Assembly (NCBI RefSeq): GCF_036067295.1
Contig: NZ_CP107954.1
Coordinates: 6,634,001-6,698,000 of the forward strand
DNA length: 64,000 nucleotides
Origin: Kribbella sp. NBC_00382
GTDB taxonomy: Bacteria; Actinomycetota; Actinomycetes; Propionibacteriales; Kribbellaceae
Direction of reading: 5' to 3'
Shown here: one piece after another, positions 8,099 through 17,350 of the stretch
Layout of the letters: each line of letters opens with the position of its first letter
How positions within the stretch are numbered: position 1 is the first letter of the stretch
Made by a program: the position numbers and the translations under genes
Notes under the pieces: generated by a model
Database searches by the model: none
What the model saw: the letters and a program-made list of their open reading frames with translations, nothing else
What the model was told of the DNA's origin: nothing

Positions 8099-8866
8099 AT
8101 GACCAGCACCGCGCCGACGCGCTACCCCGTCGTACCGAGTGAACCGCCTGCCCTGCTACTGGACGGGATCACCAAGACGTACCGCTCCAAGGCCGGCTCG
8201 GTCGAGGCGCTGCGAGGCGTCACCTACCACTTCGTCCGCGGCTCCTTCACCGCTGTCATGGGTGCGTCCGGCTCGGGCAAGTCCACCCTGCTGCAGTGCG
8301 CGGCCGGGCTCGACCAGCCGACGTCCGGCGAGGTGATGCTCGGCGGTACCAGCCTGCGCGGGCTCGGCGAGGTCGCGCTCACCAAGCTGCGCCGGGAGCA
8401 GATGGGCTTCGTGTTCCAGGCGTACAACCTGCTCCCCTCGCTCACCGTCTACGACAACATCGCGCTGCCGTTGCGGCTGACCGGCCGCAAGCCGCGCCGC
8501 GACGAAGTTCATCGGGTACTCGACCAAGTCGGCCTCGAAGGCAAGGCCCGGCGCCGCCCGGCCGAGCTCTCCGGCGGGCAGCAGCAACGGGTCGCGATCG
8601 CGCGTGCCCTGATCACCCAGCCGGCTGTCTTCTTCGCCGACGAGCCGACCGGCGCGCTGGACAGCAGCACCAGCCGGCAGATCCTCGGGTTGTTGCGTGA
8701 GGCAACTGATCGAGCGGGCCAGACCGTTGTCATGGTCACCCACGACCCGGTCGCCGCGGCGTACGCCGAACGTGTCCTCTTCCTGTCCGACGGCCTGGTC
8801 GCCGGACAGATCGACCGTGGCACCCCGGCCCAGATCGCCGCGGCCATGAGCGACCTGGAGCGCTGA
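8099..8866 (+). CDS. ABC transporter ATPase (MacB/LolD-like)
   Basis: A 255-residue ATPase with all canonical motifs: Walker A GASGSGKST (near residue 57), Q-loop VFQAYNLLPSLTVYDN, signature LSGGQQQRVAIARAL (near 160), Walker B VFFADEPTGALDS and H-loop VTHD. The PTGALDS sequence is characteristic of MacB/LolD/BceA-type ATPases. The ATG at 8099 is preferred; an in-frame GTG at 8066 is possible. It overlaps the permease gene by one base (TGATG). Together they probably form a mechanotransmission-type or peptide-resistance transporter under the divergent two-component system. Confidence 0.92.
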   Translation: MTSTAPTRYPVVPSEPPALLLDGITKTYRSKAGSVEALRGVTYHFVRGSFTAVMGASGSGKSTLLQCAAGLDQPTSGEVMLGGTSLRGLGEVALTKLRREQMGFVFQAYNLLPSLTVYDNIALPLRLTGRKPRRDEVHRVLDQVGLEGKARRRPAELSGGQQQRVAIARALITQPAVFFADEPTGALDSSTSRQILGLLREATDRAGQTVVMVTHDPVAAAYAERVLFLSDGLVAGQIDRGTPAQIAAAMSDLER

Positions 8867-10839
8867 TGTTCTTCCTGAGCCGGCAAACCGTCCGCCGGCA
8901 CCTGTCCCTGTACGCCGGTTCCTTCGTCGCGCTCGCCGTCGGTGTCTTCCTCCTCGGGCTGGCCGCTACCGCAACCGCCGCCACCATCGCGTACCACGGC
9001 CCGGCCGCCGACTACATCACCGTCAACCTGCCCCACGCCGATCCGCCGACCACCGCGCGAGTCCTGCTCTCAGGTGAGGACGCATCCGGCCTCCAGGTCG
9101 TGCTCAGCATGGTCGGCGTGCTCAGCGGCTTCATCACCATCTTCGTCATCGCGAGCACCTTCGCGTTCGCCGTTGCGTCCCGGCGCCGGGAGGTCGGTCT
9201 GATCCGGTTGATCGGTGCGACGCCGAAGCAGGTCAAGCGGATGGTGCTCGGCGAGGCGCTCGTCGTCGCGCTCGCGGCATCGCTGACGGGCGCGGTACTC
9301 GCTCAGCTGGTGACTCCGCTGGTGCTGGCCAAGGCGTCATACACGGAACTGGCGCCGGTGAAGCTCGAAGCGGCCAGCCCCTGGGTGCCCCTCGCGATCG
9401 CGGTCGGCGCCGGACTGGTCGTCGCGCTCCTCGGCGCGCGATCGGCCGCTCGCCGGGCCGGGAAGGTCGGAGCCGTCGATGCCCTACGTGAGGCAGCGCT
9501 CGAGCCGCCGCGGATCGGGCCTGTCCGGGTGATCTTCGGCGTACTCTTCCTGGCCGCGGCGATCGTGCTGCTCGCCCTGATCCGCCCGGGCACCGGCGAA
9601 GCCGTCGTCCCGCTCGCGATGTTCACCCCGATGCTGCTGGTCATCGCGCTGACCTTGCTCGCGCCGCTCGTTGTCCCGTTGGTGAGTTGGCTGTGGGCGC
9701 TGCCGCTGGTCGCCTGGACGCAGGTCTCCGGACGACTTGCCCGCAGCAATGTTGTCGCGGCGCCCCGCCGCAGCGCTTCGCTGGCCGCTCCGATCCTGGC
9801 CATCTCCGCGATCGCCGGCTCGATGGTCCTCACCCTCAGCTTCGCCGCCGACGCCGCCACGGCGACGATCCGGGACACCGTCCGTACGCCGATCGTGGTG
9901 ACCGCACCAGAGGACTCCGCGCCGCTGGGCGACCGCATCCTCGGTACGCCCGGAGTCGGGTACGCCGACGGCGCCGTCCCGGTCCGGCTGATCCGTACCG
10001 ACCGCGACAGCGCCGAACTGGAGGACGCCGAAGGGATCGACCCGGCGATCGCCACCAAGGCCCGCGCGATCACCACGCTCAGCGGAGACCTGGCCGGGAT
10101 GACCGGCAAGAAGGTTGCTGTGAGCAATCAAGTGGACGGGCACAAGTATCGGGTCGGCGACTCGATCGACGTCACCTTCGCCGACCGGACGACGGACCGG
10201 CTCGAGGTGGTCGCAATCCTCAAGGGAGCACCCGAGGTCAATCCCCCGCTGTTCATGTCGCTCGACCTCGCCCGCCGGCACGCCCCCCAAGCCGGCCCGA
10301 CCCGCTGGTTCGTCCAACCGGCCGAGGGTGTCGACGCGGCCACGCTCATCAAGGCGCTCGACGAGCGACTGGCAGGTACGGGCGCGGACGCCGTACCGGC
10401 CACCGAGTGGGAGCAAGAGCAGGGTGAAGGGATCCGGACGGGCAACCAGCTCGGGCTGATCCTGCTGCTCGGCCCGGCCGCGTTGTACAGCGCCATCGCG
10501 ATCGCCAACACCCTCCTGATGGGCAGCCTCCAACGCCGCCACGAGTTCGTCACCTCCCGCCTGCTCGGTGCCACGCCTGCGCAGATCCGCCGGATGGTGT
10601 TGTGGGAATCGTCGCTGGTCGGAGTGGTCGCGATCAGCCTGGGAACGGTGATCACGGTGACGGTCGGCCTGCTGATCCGGCACGCGATGACTGCTGACTT
10701 GTCAGATGTTCCGACGACCGTGCCCTGGGCGACGCTGCTGGGGATCGGCTCGGTCTGTCTCGTCCTGGCGGTGGGATCCGCGCTCGTACCGACCTCCTTC
10801 ATCCTCCGCCGATCCCATCCCTCCGGCGCGGTCGACTAG
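8866..10839 (+). CDS. FtsX-type ABC transporter permease
   Basis: A 657-residue permease with two FtsX cores. An N-terminal transmembrane helix and a short extracellular stretch precede three helices with the cytoplasmic FASRRREVGLIRLIGATPKQVKRMVLGE-like coupling region (about 100-130). A second unit with a roughly 200-residue extracellular domain (about 340-520) ends in three more helices carrying RRHEFVTSRLLGATPAQIRRMVLWE near 560-585. This duplicated FtsX layout is common for actinobacterial MacB/BceB-like exporters. It is coupled to the ATPase upstream. The substrate is unknown. Confidence 0.9.
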   Translation: MFFLSRQTVRRHLSLYAGSFVALAVGVFLLGLAATATAATIAYHGPAADYITVNLPHADPPTTARVLLSGEDASGLQVVLSMVGVLSGFITIFVIASTFAFAVASRRREVGLIRLIGATPKQVKRMVLGEALVVALAASLTGAVLAQLVTPLVLAKASYTELAPVKLEAASPWVPLAIAVGAGLVVALLGARSAARRAGKVGAVDALREAALEPPRIGPVRVIFGVLFLAAAIVLLALIRPGTGEAVVPLAMFTPMLLVIALTLLAPLVVPLVSWLWALPLVAWTQVSGRLARSNVVAAPRRSASLAAPILAISAIAGSMVLTLSFAADAATATIRDTVRTPIVVTAPEDSAPLGDRILGTPGVGYADGAVPVRLIRTDRDSAELEDAEGIDPAIATKARAITTLSGDLAGMTGKKVAVSNQVDGHKYRVGDSIDVTFADRTTDRLEVVAILKGAPEVNPPLFMSLDLARRHAPQAGPTRWFVQPAEGVDAATLIKALDERLAGTGADAVPATEWEQEQGEGIRTGNQLGLILLLGPAALYSAIAIANTLLMGSLQRRHEFVTSRLLGATPAQIRRMVLWESSLVGVVAISLGTVITVTVGLLIRHAMTADLSDVPTTVPWATLLGIGSVCLVLAVGSALVPTSFILRRSHPSGAVD

Positions 10840-10865
10840 CCGTTACGGCGTACGCTGTGCGGACT

Positions 10866-10940
10866 CTGGGGGCCCAAATCCGGCGGACAGCCGGGTCGGT
10901 GCTGGGATCGAGCACCCCCGGCAGTGACAATGGGCCCCAG
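10866..10940 (+). promoter_or_regulatory. Structured RNA leader before parC (or permease terminator)
   Basis: An outer stem pairs 10866-10876 with 10931-10940 (TGGGCCCCAG, one bulged G). Inside it, GCCGGG (10890-10895) and GTGCT (10899-10903) pair with AGCAC (10911-10915) and CCCGGC (10917-10922). It lies 27 nt after the permease stop and 52 nt before the parC start, so it could terminate the ABC operon or act in the parC leader. There is no T-tract. Confidence 0.45.
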
Positions 10941-10992
10941 CCGCCAAGCAGCTCGTACCTGAGCTGAGTCGATGAGGAGCACGCAGACCCGC

Positions 10993-13443
10993 ATGGCACG
11001 CCGTACCAGCAGCACCGCCGAACCCGAGGACTTCGAGGAGCACATCCTCGATGTCGACGTCTCCGACGAGATGCGCAGCAGCTTCCTGGAGTACGCCTAC
11101 TCGGTGATCTACTCCCGGGCCCTGCCGGACGCCCGCGACGGACTGAAGCCGGTCCAGCGCCGGATCCTGTTCTCGATGGCCGAGAACAACATCCGGCCCG
11201 ACCGCGGTCACGTGAAGAGCGCCCGTGTCGTCGGTGAGGTCATGGGTAAGTACCACCCGCACGGCGACGGCGCGATCTACGACGCGCTGGTCCGGACCGC
11301 GCAGCCCTGGTCGATGCGGCTGCCGCTGATCGACGGCCACGGAAACTTCGGCTCGCTCGACGACGGCCCGGCCGCGATGCGGTACACGGAGTGCCGGATG
11401 GCTCCGTCGGCCGTGGCGATGACGAATGGCCTGGACGAGAACGTCGTCGACTACAAGCCGAACTACGACGGCCGGGAAGAAGAGCCGTCCGTACTGCCGG
11501 CCGCCTTCCCGAACCTGCTGGTCAACGGCGCCGCCGGCATCGCGGTCGGGATGGCCACCAACATGGCCCCGCACAACCTGGTCGAGGTGATCCAGGCGCT
11601 GCGGCACCTGATCAAGACGCCGGGCGCCGACATCGACGACCTGATGCGCTTCATCCCCGGCCCGGACCTGCCGACCGGCGGCAAGATCGTCGGCCTGGAA
11701 GGCATCAAGGACGCGTATCTGACCGGCCGCGGCAGCTTCAAGATGCGGGCCACCGCCCGGATCGAGAACGTCACCCCACGGCGCAAGGGCATCGTGGTCA
11801 CCGAGCTGCCCTACACGGTCGGCCCGGAGAAGGTGATCGAGAAGATCAAGACGCTGGTCCAGGCCAAGAAGCTGCAGGGCATCGCCGACGTCAAGGACCT
11901 GACCGACCGGGCGCACGGGACCCAGCTGGTGATCGAGGTCAAGAACGGCTTCGTGCCCGAGGCACTGCTCGAGCAGCTCTACAAGATGACGCCGCTGGAG
12001 GACTCGTTCTCCATCAACGCCGTCTGCCTGGTCGACGGCCAGCCGCGCACGCTCGGGCTGAAGGAACTGCTCGAGGTCTACCTGGGTCACCGGTACGACG
12101 TGACGCGCCGGCGCACCGAGTTCCGCCGCAAGAAGGCGCAGGACCGGCTGCACATCGTCGACGGCCTGCTGGTCGCGATCCTGGACATCGACGAGGTCAT
12201 CCAGATCATCCGGACCAGCGACGACGCGGCCGCCGCGCGGACCCGGTTGATGGACATCTACGACCTGTCCGAGGTGCAGACGAACTACATCCTGGACATG
12301 CCGCTGCGCCGGCTGACGAAGTTCTCCAAGCTCGAACTCGAGACCGAGAAGGGCGAGCTCGAGCGCGAGATCGAGAAGCTGTCCGCGATCCTGAACGACG
12401 AGACGCTGCTGAAGAAGACCGTCTCCGAGGAGCTCGCCGACGTCGCCAAGACCTATGGCACCCCGCGTCGCACGGTCCTGCTCGAGTCGTCCGGCGCGAC
12501 CAAGACGGCGGCCGTGCCGCTCGAGGTCACCGACGACCCGTGCTGGGTGCTGCTGAGCTCCACCGGGTTGCTCGCGCGGACCAATGGCGTCGAGGCGTTC
12601 GGTGGCGGCGAGGACCGGGCCAAGCACGATGCGATCGTCTCGGCGATCAAGAGCACCGCCCGCGGTCAGTACGGGCTCATCACCAGCGCGGGACGGTTGA
12701 TCCGGCTGGAGTCGCTCGACCTTCCCGCAGTACCGACGACCGCCTCGGCGCCGAACCTGCAGGGTGGGGCGCCGGTCGCCGAGTTCATCTCGCTGGATGC
12801 CGGTGAGAAGGCGCTGGCGCTCACCACGATGGACCCGGACTCGATCGGTGTCGCGCTCGGGACTTCGACCGGTGTCGTCAAGCGGGTCACCCCGGATCAC
12901 CTGAGCAACCGCGACTCGTGGGAGATCATCCGGCTCAACGACGGCGACGAGGTCGTCGGCGCGGTCGAGCTGACCACGGGTGAGGAAGAGCTCGTCTTCG
13001 TCTCCAGCGACGCGCAACTGCTGCACTACAGCGCTTCCGCGGTACGCCCGCAAGGCCGGACCGCCGGCGGCATGGCCGGCATCCGGTTGGCGGCCGGCCA
13101 GAAGGTCGTGTACTTCGGCGCCGTCGACCCGGCCAAGGAGTCGGTCCTGGTCACCATCTCCGGCTCGTCGTCGGCGCTCCCGGGCACCGAGGTCGGCCAG
13201 GTCAAGGTGACGCCCTTCAGTGAGTACCCGGGCAAGGGCCGCGCGACCGGAGGCGTTCGATGCCACCGGCTGCTCAAGGGTGAGGACGGGCTGCTGCTCG
13301 CCTTCGCCGGAGCGGCCCCGGTCAAGGCCAGCGCCAACAGCGGCGCCCCGGTCGAGCTTCCCCCGCTGGACCCCCGACGCGACGGTTCCGGCGTACCGGT
13401 GGCTCAGCCGATCGCGGCGGTTGCCGCAGACCTGGCAGGCTGA
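10993..13443 (+). CDS. parC: DNA topoisomerase IV subunit A
   Basis: An 816-residue type IIA topoisomerase A subunit that cleaves and rejoins DNA in complex with the ParE-like protein at 22444-24528. Visible are the opening YSVIYSRALPDARDGLKPVQRRIL, the quinolone-region GEVMGKYHPHGDGAIYDALVR, the catalytic Tyr at about 131 in AMRYTECRM, a coiled-coil tower, and a C-terminal beta-pinwheel. It lacks a clear GyrA-box (QRRGGKG-like) motif, favouring ParC over GyrA. The ATG at 10993 was chosen because GAGGAG lies 13 nt upstream; an ATG at 10972 is possible. Actinobacterial genomes normally also carry a separate gyrA/gyrB pair. An lprG-like gene starts 4 nt after its stop. Confidence 0.9.
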   Translation: MARRTSSTAEPEDFEEHILDVDVSDEMRSSFLEYAYSVIYSRALPDARDGLKPVQRRILFSMAENNIRPDRGHVKSARVVGEVMGKYHPHGDGAIYDALVRTAQPWSMRLPLIDGHGNFGSLDDGPAAMRYTECRMAPSAVAMTNGLDENVVDYKPNYDGREEEPSVLPAAFPNLLVNGAAGIAVGMATNMAPHNLVEVIQALRHLIKTPGADIDDLMRFIPGPDLPTGGKIVGLEGIKDAYLTGRGSFKMRATARIENVTPRRKGIVVTELPYTVGPEKVIEKIKTLVQAKKLQGIADVKDLTDRAHGTQLVIEVKNGFVPEALLEQLYKMTPLEDSFSINAVCLVDGQPRTLGLKELLEVYLGHRYDVTRRRTEFRRKKAQDRLHIVDGLLVAILDIDEVIQIIRTSDDAAAARTRLMDIYDLSEVQTNYILDMPLRRLTKFSKLELETEKGELEREIEKLSAILNDETLLKKTVSEELADVAKTYGTPRRTVLLESSGATKTAAVPLEVTDDPCWVLLSSTGLLARTNGVEAFGGGEDRAKHDAIVSAIKSTARGQYGLITSAGRLIRLESLDLPAVPTTASAPNLQGGAPVAEFISLDAGEKALALTTMDPDSIGVALGTSTGVVKRVTPDHLSNRDSWEIIRLNDGDEVVGAVELTTGEEELVFVSSDAQLLHYSASAVRPQGRTAGGMAGIRLAAGQKVVYFGAVDPAKESVLVTISGSSSALPGTEVGQVKVTPFSEYPGKGRATGGVRCHRLLKGEDGLLLAFAGAAPVKASANSGAPVELPPLDPRRDGSGVPVAQPIAAVAADLAG

Positions 13444-13447
13444 GCCC

Positions 13448-14155
13448 ATGAAGAAACTGGTCACGTTCGGTGCGGTACTCGTACTGGCTGTGTCACTGGC
13501 AGCTTGTGGCGGCAAGAAGGACAACGCCGCTGCCAAGACCGCTGACGATCCGGTCGCGCTGCTGACCGAGGTCAAGAAGACGATCGACGACGCCGCGAGT
13601 GTGCACGTCGTGATCACCGGGCGGGACCTGCCGAGCTCCGGTCAGGTGCTCGCCAGCGGTGACGGCGTCGCCACCCATGCGCCGGCGTTCAAGGGCAAGC
13701 TGACAGTCCGTACCGCCGGTTCGCCGATCGATGCGGAGGTCGTCGCGGTCGGCGGCAAGGTCTACGCGAAGCTGCCGTTCCTGCCGGGGTTCAACGAGGT
13801 GCCACCGTCGCAACTGGCCGGTCTGGGCGCACCCGATCCAGCCATCCTGCTCGACCCTGCCAAGGGCCTGACGGGGGTGCTGCCGACGCTGAAGGACGCC
13901 AAGATCAAGGGCGACACCCGCGACGGCGCGAAGGTGCTGACCGAGGTCACCGGCTCGGTCGAGGGCAAGACGCTGCAGGGCATCTTCCCGAAGGCACCGG
14001 CCGACCAGGACTTCCCGAGCAGCTTCAAGATCGACAAGGACACCAAGCAACTCGTGTCGGCGACGATCACCGGCCCGTACTACGACGGCGCCACCAGCAG
14101 CTATGACGTGACCTTCGACAAGTACGGCGAGCAGGTAGAGATCACCAAGCCGTGA
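13448..14155 (+). CDS. LppX/LprAFG-family lipoprotein (LprG-like)
   Basis: A 235-residue lipoprotein with signal peptide and lipobox LAAC (lipidated Cys at 20). The mature part has the LppX/LprAFG fold pattern: paired strands DDAASVHVVITGRDLPSSGQVLASGDGVA, GSPIDAEVVAVGGKVYAKLPF, and the C-terminal TGPYYDGATSSYDVTFDKYGEQVEI. In mycobacteria LprG carries triacylated lipids in a hydrophobic cavity and works with the MFS protein P55. Here too an MFS gene overlaps the stop by four bases (GTGA), matching that pair. The ATG at 13448 is only 4 nt after parC, so it may be read with parC. Confidence 0.85.
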   Translation: MKKLVTFGAVLVLAVSLAACGGKKDNAAAKTADDPVALLTEVKKTIDDAASVHVVITGRDLPSSGQVLASGDGVATHAPAFKGKLTVRTAGSPIDAEVVAVGGKVYAKLPFLPGFNEVPPSQLAGLGAPDPAILLDPAKGLTGVLPTLKDAKIKGDTRDGAKVLTEVTGSVEGKTLQGIFPKAPADQDFPSSFKIDKDTKQLVSATITGPYYDGATSSYDVTFDKYGEQVEITKP

Positions 14156-15819
14156 CCGCCAGCCCCCGGGCGCGGCTGACGCTCGCGTCGGTCGCGGTCG
14201 CCTTCGCGGCGGCCGACACCTACGTCGTCGTACTGGCGTTGCCCGACATGATGTCCGGGGTCGGCCTGTCTGCGGATCAACTGCAGCGAGCCGCTCCGAT
14301 CGTGTCGGGCTTCCTGCTCGGCTACATCGCAGTACTCCCGCTGATCGGCCGCATCGCCGACGTGGTCGGGCGTACGCCGGTACTGGTCGGCGCGCTGATG
14401 CTCTTCGCGGTGGGCTCGCTCATCACGGCCAGCTCCTACGACCTGTCGTTGGTCGTCACTGGGCGGTTCCTGCAAGGAGTCGGCGGCGGTGGTCTCGTAC
14501 CGGCGACGCTGGCTCTGGTGGCCGACCTCTGGCCTGCTGACAAGCGCGGACTCCCACTAGGCATAGTCGGTGCAGTCCAAGAGCTTGGGTCAGTGTTGGG
14601 GCCTTTGCTTGGCGCTGCTGTTCTCGCGATCGCCGACTGGCGCTACATCTTCTGGCTCAACCTCACGGTCGCCGTCATCCTTGCTCTGCTCCTCCGCGGA
14701 CTCCGACGGCCACCGCTGTCAGCTGCAGTCGGGTTGCTGGCCTGCATCGCGCTAGGTCTGACCCTGACCGCTCCAGAGCGACTAGCCAGCGGGGTCACGC
14801 TGGGTCTGCCGTTCGTACCGTTCTCTGGTGAGTCCCGGCTCCTCACGCCCATCGGCGTCGTCTCACTCGTGCTGCTGGTCCTTTGGCTCGCACTGATCCT
14901 CTTCAAGGCTCGGGCGAGCCTCAGGGATCTGGTGAAGCAGGTGGACCTGGTGGGCGCACTGCTACTCGCCTGTGCGCTGGCGGGCGTAGTACTGGCGTTC
15001 GCGACAGCTGATCCTGAGCGTGAGGTCATGGCACCGGCTGGGCCGTGGCTGCTGGTCGCCGCTGCGGTCTTCGCCGGGCTATTCGCCCTCTGGCAACGCC
15101 GTACTGCGCAGGCGATCGTCCCGCCCGGTCTGCTCGGCGCCAAGCCGGCCTGGGGATCGCTGGTGGTCAGCTTCCTCGTCGGGGCCGCCCTGATCGCAGC
15201 ACTGGTCGACGTCCCCGTCTTCGCCCGTACTACGCAGAGAGGCGGCCAACTCGCGGCCGCGCTGGTCCTGCTGCGCTTCCTGATCGCCCTGCCCATCGGT
15301 GCTGTCGTCGGAGGCTGGCTGACGCGTCGCTACGGACTGGGCCTCATCACCGGCGCCGGGCTCGGGCTCGCCGGCGCCATGTTCGTCCTGATGGCCCTGT
15401 GGGAGAAGGACGCCCTCAAGCATGCCCCGGCCACCATCGCGCTGCTCGTCTGCGGCTTCGGGTTCGGGCTCGCCCTGTCGCCGGTCAACACCGCGATCCT
15501 CGGCGCCACCCGGCCGGACAGCCACGGACTCGTCAGCGCGCTGGTCGTGGTCGCCCGGATGATCGGCATGCTGATCGGCGTCTCGGCCCTGACCGCCCTC
15601 GGGCTGCGGCGCTACTACACGCTCGTCGACGACCTTCCGTCACCGAACGACCTCTGCCCGGGCAAGGCCCCGACCACCTGTCGTCCGTTCATCGACGGAC
15701 TGCAGGAAGCAGCCATTTCACAAGTTCACACGATCTTCGCCGGGGCGGCGATCTGCGCGTTCGCGGCCGCGGTACTGGCTGTTCTGCTGCTCGGGCGGCG
15801 TGGCGCTGTCCACAGGTGA
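14152..15819 (+). CDS. MFS exporter (P55/DHA2-like)
   Basis: A 555-residue, roughly 14-helix major facilitator. The first helix has ADTYVVVLALPDMM, loop 2-3 is GRIADVVGRTPVLVGALMLF, and motif C-like GIVGAVQELGSVLGPLLGA lies in helix 5, typical of drug/proton antiporters. The GTG start overlaps the stop of the LprG-like lipoprotein gene. In mycobacteria the same order (lprG then Rv1410c/P55) forms a lipid-export and drug-tolerance operon; this gene is inferred to be the counterpart. A Cys-containing extracellular loop (LCPGKAPTTCRPF) precedes the last helix and may form a disulfide. Confidence 0.85.
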   Translation: MTASPRARLTLASVAVAFAAADTYVVVLALPDMMSGVGLSADQLQRAAPIVSGFLLGYIAVLPLIGRIADVVGRTPVLVGALMLFAVGSLITASSYDLSLVVTGRFLQGVGGGGLVPATLALVADLWPADKRGLPLGIVGAVQELGSVLGPLLGAAVLAIADWRYIFWLNLTVAVILALLLRGLRRPPLSAAVGLLACIALGLTLTAPERLASGVTLGLPFVPFSGESRLLTPIGVVSLVLLVLWLALILFKARASLRDLVKQVDLVGALLLACALAGVVLAFATADPEREVMAPAGPWLLVAAAVFAGLFALWQRRTAQAIVPPGLLGAKPAWGSLVVSFLVGAALIAALVDVPVFARTTQRGGQLAAALVLLRFLIALPIGAVVGGWLTRRYGLGLITGAGLGLAGAMFVLMALWEKDALKHAPATIALLVCGFGFGLALSPVNTAILGATRPDSHGLVSALVVVARMIGMLIGVSALTALGLRRYYTLVDDLPSPNDLCPGKAPTTCRPFIDGLQEAAISQVHTIFAGAAICAFAAAVLAVLLLGRRGAVHR

Positions 15820-15864
15820 CGATGGTCATGGGGACAAGGTCTCCGCTCGCGTACCGTCTTACTT

Positions 15865-16800
15865 GTGAGCGCAACAAACAGCGGCAGACCGGGCCTGTGC
15901 TCGACCTTCTGCCGTGACCTGCAGGAACCGATGCCCGGTACGGCGGTGGTCGCCACCGGCTGGATCGTCGTTGAGCAGCCAGGCCCGTGGGGCAACAAAG
16001 CGCCGACGCAGAGCCATCTCGATCCCGAGTTCGGCGCCAAGATCGACGCCGACGCGAAGAAGGCGGACCTGCGTTTCGGGCTGATCCGCTCCCCTGGCAG
16101 GCACGCCGACGCGGCACCGCGCTCCCACCAGGTCTATGTCGCCAGCACGGTCCCGGGCCGGACCTGGCTGCTCGGCGGCTGCGTCGCCGACCCGAAGATG
16201 CTGCTGGCACTCGATCTGCCGGCCGTCAGCCGTGGCGACCGAGACGCGGCGATGCGCTCGCTGCCAGAACTTGCCCCGGTCAACGAACCTGTCCTGCTGG
16301 TCTGTACCAACGGCAAGCGCGACGAATGCTGCGCACTGCTCGGCCGGCCGATCGTCAAGGCGCTGGCCGCTCAGGCACCCGGGCGGGTGTGGGAAGCGAA
16401 CCACCTGGGCGGTCACCGGTTTGCGCCGACCGCTACTCTGCTGCCCGCAGGGATCATGTACGGCCAGCTCGACGTGGAGACGGCCGGAGCCATTCTCACC
16501 GCGGCCGACCGCGGTGAGACCGTCCTCGAGAAGCTGCGCGGCCGGTCCACCTGGACCAAGCGCGGCCAGCTCGCCGAGATCACTGTCCGCAACCTCATCG
16601 GCGAGGCCGGACTCGACGCCCTCGGCGTCGTGGCGGAAGACCTGGAGACCGTGACGGTCAGGCACCGCGACGGCCGGCTGTGGACCGTCGAGGTGATCAG
16701 CGAGTCCGCCGATCCACCCCGCCCGGAGTCCTGCGGAAAGGAACCGTTCGCCATGTCGATCCTGCGTGCCGCAAGCGTCACCCCCGGAGCCGCCTCATGA
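15865..16800 (+). CDS. Sucrase/ferredoxin-like (thioredoxin-like [2Fe-2S]) protein
   Basis: A 311-residue member of the sucraseferredoxin-like family. It carries SGRPGLCSTFCRD near the N-terminus, the central LLVCTNGKRDECCALLGRP (near residue 150) and WEANHLGGHRFAPTATLLP (near 180), which are the conserved Cys/His positions of this thioredoxin-like [2Fe-2S] fold. The first Cys pair could also bind a metal. The biochemical role is not established. The GTG at 15865 follows a TACCGT element by 7 nt. Its stop overlaps the beta-carbonic anhydrase start (ATGA), so both are made from one message. Confidence 0.8.
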   Translation: MSATNSGRPGLCSTFCRDLQEPMPGTAVVATGWIVVEQPGPWGNKAPTQSHLDPEFGAKIDADAKKADLRFGLIRSPGRHADAAPRSHQVYVASTVPGRTWLLGGCVADPKMLLALDLPAVSRGDRDAAMRSLPELAPVNEPVLLVCTNGKRDECCALLGRPIVKALAAQAPGRVWEANHLGGHRFAPTATLLPAGIMYGQLDVETAGAILTAADRGETVLEKLRGRSTWTKRGQLAEITVRNLIGEAGLDALGVVAEDLETVTVRHRDGRLWTVEVISESADPPRPESCGKEPFAMSILRAASVTPGAAS

Positions 16801-17303
16801 GCGCCACCCCTCGTAACTTCGACGACCTGCTGGCCGCCAACGTGGAGTACAGCAAGAATTTCCAGTACAGCGGTTTCGACGGGATCGCCCACGCGGGCAT
16901 CGGTTTCGTCACCTGTATGGACTCCCGGATCCCGCCGCTGGAGCTGCTCGGCCTCAAGCCGGGCGACATGAAGGTGCTGCGCAGCGCCGGCGCCCGGGTC
17001 ACCGAGGTGACCATGACCGGCCTGGTCCTCGGCGTCCAGCTGCTCGGCGTGAAGCGGATCATGATCGTGCCGCACACCCGCTGCGCGATGGCCTCGATGA
17101 CCGAGGACGAGATGCGCGCCAAGGTCGAGGTGGCGGCCGGCAAACCGGCCGGGTACCTTCCCCTCAACGTCATCCCCGACCAGCTCGAGGCACTGCGCCA
17201 CGACGTCGCCGCAGTCCGCGAACACCCCTTGATCGGCGACGACATCCTGGTCGGCGGCTTCATGTACGACGTCGATACAGGCTTGCTGGAGCAGATCACC
17301 TGA
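16797..17303 (+). CDS. Beta-carbonic anhydrase
   Basis: A 168-residue enzyme interconverting CO2 and bicarbonate. Zinc ligands are visible: Cys40 with Asp42 and Arg44 in TCMDSRI, then His93 and Cys96 in HTRCAM. This short form is that of the actinobacterial group including Rv1284. The ATG at 16797 overlaps the preceding ferredoxin-like gene by four bases. It is cytosolic, with no signal peptide. Carboxylation reactions such as fatty-acid synthesis are the general use of this enzyme class. Confidence 0.9.
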   Translation: MSATPRNFDDLLAANVEYSKNFQYSGFDGIAHAGIGFVTCMDSRIPPLELLGLKPGDMKVLRSAGARVTEVTMTGLVLGVQLLGVKRIMIVPHTRCAMASMTEDEMRAKVEVAAGKPAGYLPLNVIPDQLEALRHDVAAVREHPLIGDDILVGGFMYDVDTGLLEQIT

Positions 17304-17350
17304 CGCACGGATCCCTCGGTCCGGGGGCGGAGATCTGATAGACATCACGT

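Noticed and set aside
6685..8142. A 485-codon plus-strand frame opposite the histidine kinase
   Set aside because: Antisense to a kinase with all catalytic boxes; composition typical of a high-GC shadow frame.
10843..13617. A 924-codon open frame on the minus strand across parC
   Set aside because: It is a GC-skew artefact antisense to a clearly conserved topoisomerase gene; its translation is rich in Arg, Asp and Gly repeats, with no family likeness.
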